Shown here piece after piece: positions 5,750 through 8,491 of a stretch of 8,491 nucleotides of DNA (within the stretch, counting starts at the first letter, position 1; every line of letters begins with the position of its first letter). This DNA is from Bacteroidales bacterium UBA3824 (lineage in GTDB: Bacteria > Bacteroidota > Bacteroidia > Bacteroidales > UBA3824): assembly GCA_002393195.1 (NCBI GenBank), contig DGIK01000139.1, positions 1-8,491 of the forward strand, read 5' to 3'. The notes beneath the pieces were generated by a model. It saw only the letters and a program-made list of their open reading frames with translations. It was not told the origin of the DNA and searched no databases. A program made the position numbers and the translations under genes.

Positions 5750-6325
5750 ATGTTGAACATAGCAATTTTTGGTGCTCCGGGCGTTGGCAAGGGCACACAA
5801 TCGGCTCTTATTGAGAAGAAGTACAATCTCGTACACATCTCTACGGGCGACATTCTCCGCGAGGAGACTTCCAAAGGTACGGAACTCGGCTTGAAGGCCA
5901 AGTCGTATATGGAGCAAGGTCAATTGATTCCCGACGATTTGATTATCAATATGTTGGAGAAGAAGGTTGACGAAAATATCAATGCAGAAGGCATCCTTTA
6001 CGACGGATTTCCCCGCACAGTAAAGCAAGCCGAGGCTCTCGACGTGATGTTTGAGAAGAAGGGCTTGAAACTCGACACATTCCTCTGCCTTACCGCCGAC
6101 CACGACACTCTCGTTGCTCGCCTCTTGAACCGCGCAAAAGATTCGGGTCGCGCCGACGATGCCGATGTCAATGTCATCGAAAACCGCATCAAGGTCTATA
6201 ACGAGCAGACTCTCCCAGTTGCCGAATACTACAAGAACCAAGGCAAATCGGTGGAAATCAACGGCATCGGCGAAATCACCGACATCTTCAACACCATCTG
6301 TGAGGCTATCGACAAGGTGAAATAA
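5750..6325 (+). CDS. adk: Adenylate kinase (short form, without zinc-binding LID)
   Basis: This 191-residue nucleoside monophosphate kinase catalyses ATP + AMP = 2 ADP in the cytoplasm. The P-loop is GAPGVGKGT (8-16), the AMP-binding region has HISTGDILRE (29-38) and YDGFPRT (84-90), and the LID region LLNRAKDSGRADD (125-137) is short, with none of the four cysteines of the zinc-type long LID. NVIENRIKVY (141-150) supplies the conserved arginine after the LID. The length and the short lid distinguish it from the E. coli form of about 214 residues. The ATG at 5750 follows an A-rich leader and gives the normal N-terminus, M-L-N-I-A-I-F-G-A-P. It lies downstream of hpt on the same strand, an arrangement I recall from other Bacteroidota, but here a terminator and an inverted repeat intervene. 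The gene ends at a strong terminator. Confidence 0.96.
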   Translation: MLNIAIFGAPGVGKGTQSALIEKKYNLVHISTGDILREETSKGTELGLKAKSYMEQGQLIPDDLIINMLEKKVDENINAEGILYDGFPRTVKQAEALDVMFEKKGLKLDTFLCLTADHDTLVARLLNRAKDSGRADDADVNVIENRIKVYNEQTLPVAEYYKNQGKSVEINGIGEITDIFNTICEAIDKVK

Positions 6326-6383
6326 TCACGTATTTAGTAACTCAATTAATATTAACATTTCTAAGATTTCTTTATTCTTTACA

Positions 6384-6420
6384 GGCGCGGCTGTCGTGAG
6401 ATACGCCGCGCCAATTTTTT
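6384..6420 (+). terminator. Intrinsic terminator of adk
   Basis: A perfect 8-bp GC stem, GGCGCGGC (6384-6391) with GCCGCGCC (6405-6412), encloses a 13-base loop and is followed by AA and six T (6415-6420). It lies 58 bp after the adk stop. The bases preceding the stem contain no A-run, so it works in the plus direction only. Confidence 0.88.
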
Positions 6421-6442
6421 ATGATGGACCGCTATCAACAAT

Positions 6443-6483
6443 AAAAAAACGGCAACCGTAACAAATCCACGGTTGCCGTTTTT
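6443..6483. terminator. Bidirectional intrinsic terminator between adk and purC
   Basis: A perfect 10-bp stem, CGGCAACCGT (6450-6459) with ACGGTTGCCG (6469-6478), has a 9-base loop. It is flanked by seven A on the left (6443-6449) and five T on the right (6479-6483). On the minus strand it becomes stem plus seven T, starting 25 bp after the purC stop, so it is the purC terminator. On the plus strand it backs up the adk terminator. Confidence 0.92.
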
Positions 6484-6507
6484 ATTATCTAACGATCAAA
6501 AATCTTA

Positions 6508-7449
6508 TTACTGCAAATACGCCTTTACATTATCCTCAATCCTCTTGGCGATGTCCTGCGAGACGTCTGCCTTTTGGAATTTTTCGCCGGTGATGTGCTC
6601 GTAGAGTTCGATGTAGCGGTCGGAGATGCCAGCAACAATTTCGTCGGTCATTTCGGGTACTTGCTGACCTTCCTTGCCCTGGAAACCGTTTGCCATCAAC
6701 CATTCGCGTACAAACTCCTTGCTGAGTTGGCGTTGCGGTTCGCCCTTTGCAAAACGCTCCTCGTATCCTTCCTTGTAGAAATAACGTGAGCTGTCGGGAG
6801 TGTGGATTTCGTCGATGAGCACGATTTTGCCGTCAATCTTGCCAAATTCGTACTTGGTATCAACGAGGATGAGTCCACGCTTGGCGGCTACCTCTGTGCC
6901 ACGGGCAAAGAGTTTGTAGGTGATGTCCTCGATTTGGGCGTAATCCTCGGCTGAGATAAGACCTTTGGCGATGATGTCTTCCTTGGAGATGTCCTCGTCG
7001 TGTCCTTCTGCCGCCTTTGTGGTCGGGGTGATGATTGGTTTGGGAAATTTCTGATGCTCCTTCATACCATCGGGAATCGGCACACCGCAGATGGAACGTG
7101 CGCCCGATTTGTAGGTGCGCCAGCTCGAACCTGTCAAGTATCCGCGAATAATCATCTCCACCGGGAATGGCTCAGCCTTCCTGCCAACTGTTACCATCGG
7201 GTCGGGAGTGGCGAGTTTCCAGTTAGGAACAATGTCGGCGGTCAGGTCGAGGAATTTGGCGGCTATCTGATTGAGTATCTGACCCTTGAACGGAATACCC
7301 TTGGGCAATACAACGTCAAATGCCGAGATTCTGTCCGTTGCCACCATCACCAACTTTTCGTCGTTGATATTATACACATCGCGCACCTTGCCGTGGTAAA
7401 CGCTTTTCTGTCCATTAAAATGGAAATCTGTGTTTGTTAATGCTTTCAT
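6508..7449 (-). CDS. purC: Phosphoribosylaminoimidazole-succinocarboxamide synthase (SAICAR synthetase), long form
   Basis: This 313-residue PurC joins CAIR (the product of PurE) with L-aspartate using ATP, giving SAICAR in de novo purine synthesis. Motifs: YHGKVRDVY (18-26) for ATP binding, [19 protein letters not shown] (35-53), [16 protein letters not shown] (98-113), [16 protein letters not shown] (140-155), LVDTKYEFG (195-203) and [13 protein letters not shown] (211-223). At 313 residues it belongs to the longer class found in Bacteroidota and yeast rather than the E. coli type of about 237, with extra C-terminal helices. The ATG at 7449 follows an AATTAAAA leader. It lies 55 bp downstream of phoH on the same strand; the whole gap is a heptamer repeat and contains no recognisable promoter, so read-through from phoH is likely. 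A strong T7 terminator follows. Confidence 0.96.
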   Translation of the reverse strand: MKALTNTDFHFNGQKSVYHGKVRDVYNINDEKLVMVATDRISAFDVVLPKGIPFKGQILNQIAAKFLDLTADIVPNWKLATPDPMVTVGRKAEPFPVEMIIRGYLTGSSWRTYKSGARSICGVPIPDGMKEHQKFPKPIITPTTKAAEGHDEDISKEDIIAKGLISAEDYAQIEDITYKLFARGTEVAAKRGLILVDTKYEFGKIDGKIVLIDEIHTPDSSRYFYKEGYEERFAKGEPQRQLSKEFVREWLMANGFQGKEGQQVPEMTDEIVAGISDRYIELYEHITGEKFQKADVSQDIAKRIEDNVKAYLQ

Positions 7450-7453
7450 TTTT

Positions 7454-7509
7454 AATTATGAATTATGAATTATGCATTGTGAATTATGCATTATGCACTA
7501 TGCATTATG
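7454..7509. repeat. Heptamer tandem repeat (8 units) filling the phoH-purC gap
   Basis: Read on the plus strand, bases 7454-7509 divide into eight 7-base units: AATTATG three times, CATTGTG, AATTATG, CATTATG, CACTATG and CATTATG, followed by a degraded CATTAAC. Units differ at only a few positions. The array occupies nearly all of the 55-bp intergenic gap and includes the phoH stop codon (7505-7507). On the minus strand most units contain TAA, and because seven is not a multiple of three, stops fall in all frames. I see no known protein-binding site in it. Confidence 0.88.
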
Positions 7510-8443
7510 CATTAACTTCGTATGCGTCAATTATTTTCTTTACCAACTTGTGCCTTACCACATCGTCCTTGCCAAACGCCACGAATGAAATGCCGCGTAT
7601 GCCGTTCAAAATTCTCAGCGCGTGCACAAGTCCCGAATCTGAATGTCGCGGCAGGTCTATCTGAGTCTCGTCGCCGGTAACGATGAATTTGGAATTGTCG
7701 CCCATACGTGTAAGGAACATTTTGAGTTGTGCCACCGTGGCATTCTGAGCCTCATCGAGTATTACAACTGCATCGCCCAAAGTACGCCCGCGCATAAATG
7801 CCAACGGCGCAATCTGTACGATGCGTTCCTCTATCATATCTTCAAGACGACGCTGTGGTATCATTTCGTTGAGCGCGTCATAGAGAGCCTGCATATAGGG
7901 GTCAAGTTTTTCCTTCATATCACCGGGGAGGAAGCCAATCTTTTCGCCCGCTTCCACGGCTGGACGGCAGAGAATGATGCGGCGCACCGCTCCCGATTTC
8001 AACGCCTTTACCGCCAACGCAACTGCCAAAAATGTCTTGCCAGTACCGGCGGGACCTGTCGCAAAAAGCAAGTCGTTGCGGTCAAACTCCTTCACCATCT
8101 GCATCTGCGTCTCGGAGCGCGGACGGATGGGATTGCCCGTTGTGGAAAACAATATCACGTCGCCGCCGCCAGCGTGAAGAGACGCCTTGGTGGTGTTGTC
8201 ATTGAGAAGGCTGTCCCATTCGGTGTCCGAAAGCGAATTGTAAGTGGCGTAATGACGCTTGATTTTGTCCAAAAACACTGTGAAACGCTCCACTTCCGCC
8301 GCCTCGCCAAGCACCTTTATTTGATTGCCACGCGCCACGAGTTTTATCTTCGGAAACATAGTGCGCACGTGTTCGAGGCGTTGCTCATTGACACCGTACA
8401 AGTCCACCGGGTCGAGGTTTTCGAGGTCTATCTTGCTTTCCAT
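7505..8443 (-). CDS. phoH: PhoH-like ATPase
   Basis: This 312-residue protein has the PhoH/PhoL layout: an N-terminal nucleic-acid-binding-like region (1-100, with ARGNQIKVLG at 37-46), then a P-loop ATPase resembling a helicase core. Walker A is GPAGTGKT (130-137), followed by LAVALAVKAL. IILCRPAVEAGEKIGFLPGD (156-175) is the highly conserved PhoH motif, Walker B is VVILDEAQN (226-234), and TGDETQIDLP (256-265) is the sensor-like motif. The family hydrolyses ATP and is linked to RNA metabolism and ribosome function; the phosphate-starvation name comes from the E. coli paralogue and need not apply. The length is normal (about 320). The start at 8443 lies only 3 bp after the stop of the upstream gene, so it belongs to an operon entering from the right edge. 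The last two residues and stop fall in the heptamer repeat, which may have shaped the C-terminus. Confidence 0.95.
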   Translation of the reverse strand: MESKIDLENLDPVDLYGVNEQRLEHVRTMFPKIKLVARGNQIKVLGEAAEVERFTVFLDKIKRHYATYNSLSDTEWDSLLNDNTTKASLHAGGGDVILFSTTGNPIRPRSETQMQMVKEFDRNDLLFATGPAGTGKTFLAVALAVKALKSGAVRRIILCRPAVEAGEKIGFLPGDMKEKLDPYMQALYDALNEMIPQRRLEDMIEERIVQIAPLAFMRGRTLGDAVVILDEAQNATVAQLKMFLTRMGDNSKFIVTGDETQIDLPRHSDSGLVHALRILNGIRGISFVAFGKDDVVRHKLVKKIIDAYEVNA

Positions 8444-8446
8444 AAT

Positions 8447-8491
8447 TTAACGTCTGTATTTGTGGGTGAGCATAGAAACATCGTTGCCAAA
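8447..8491 (-). CDS. C-terminal end of an unidentified gene upstream of phoH (partial)
   Basis: An open minus-strand frame enters from the right edge and ends in TAA at 8447-8449, giving FGNDVSMLTHKYRR as its last 14 residues. It is separated from the phoH ATG by 3 bp, the spacing expected for a co-transcribed gene, and there is no room for a promoter. Fourteen residues are too few for me to name the family. The basic H-K-Y-R-R ending is all that stands out. It could be a chance open frame, but the position argues for a real gene. Confidence 0.6.
   Translation of the reverse strand, partial: FGNDVSMLTHKYRR

Noticed and set aside
4973..6241. 422-residue minus-strand open frame spanning hpt and adk
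   Set aside because: It is antisense to two clearly recognised genes, runs through the hpt terminator, the inverted repeat and the promoter, and shows the low-complexity V/F/D-rich composition typical of a shadow frame.
1..8491. CRISPR array, tRNA, rRNA, insertion sequence or integrase
   Set aside because: No spaced direct repeats, cloverleaf-like sequences, transposase motifs or terminal inverted repeats with target duplications were seen on either strand.

Overview
This is a largely housekeeping stretch of chromosome from a member of the Bacteroidota, most likely Bacteroidales. Three intergenic regions carry the Bacteroidota-type promoter TTTG(or TTTC)-N19-TAnnTTTG. The genes have A-rich leaders without clear Shine-Dalgarno sequences. 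The proteins also look like Bacteroidota versions: long-form PurC, short-LID Adk, a FecE-like ATPase with an S-D-G-Q signature, and an AAA-ATPase-like/PD-(D/E)XK protein. I could not run a search, so the genus is not assigned.

Layout. Bases 1-176 are the 3' end of a class II fructose-bisphosphate aldolase gene (+), closed by a strong intrinsic terminator. Bases 266-1894 (-) encode a stand-alone AAA-ATPase-like protein with a C-terminal PD-(D/E)XK nuclease-like domain, with its own promoter. A 234-bp divergent promoter region separates it from an ABC-F ATPase gene (2129-3769, +). Converging on that gene and overlapping its 3' end by 68 bp is a two-gene minus-strand unit: purE (4412-4924), then a FecE-like ABC transporter ATPase (3702-4412) starting on a one-base TAATG stop/start overlap. 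Divergent from purE are hpt (5021-5563) and adk (5750-6325), both +. Each has its own terminator, and between them lie a long AT-rich inverted repeat and a GNRA-type hairpin. A bidirectional terminator separates adk from a minus-strand unit that reads: unidentified gene (8447-8491, partial), phoH (7505-8443), purC (6508-7449). An 8-unit heptamer tandem repeat fills the phoH-purC gap.

Functional theme. Four genes concern purine nucleotides: purE and purC in de novo IMP synthesis, hpt in base salvage, and adk in adenylate interconversion. They lie in three separate transcription units rather than one operon. The rest are translation/RNA-related ATPases (ABC-F, PhoH), central carbon metabolism (aldolase), an orphan transporter ATPase, and the accessory AAA/nuclease protein.

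I see no CRISPR array, tRNA, rRNA, insertion sequence or integrase. The less ordinary signals are the overprinted C-terminus of the FecE-like ATPase, the purE-ATPase coupling, the two AT-rich intergenic repeats, and the AAA/PD-(D/E)XK gene. None of them amounts to a clear new system on this evidence.
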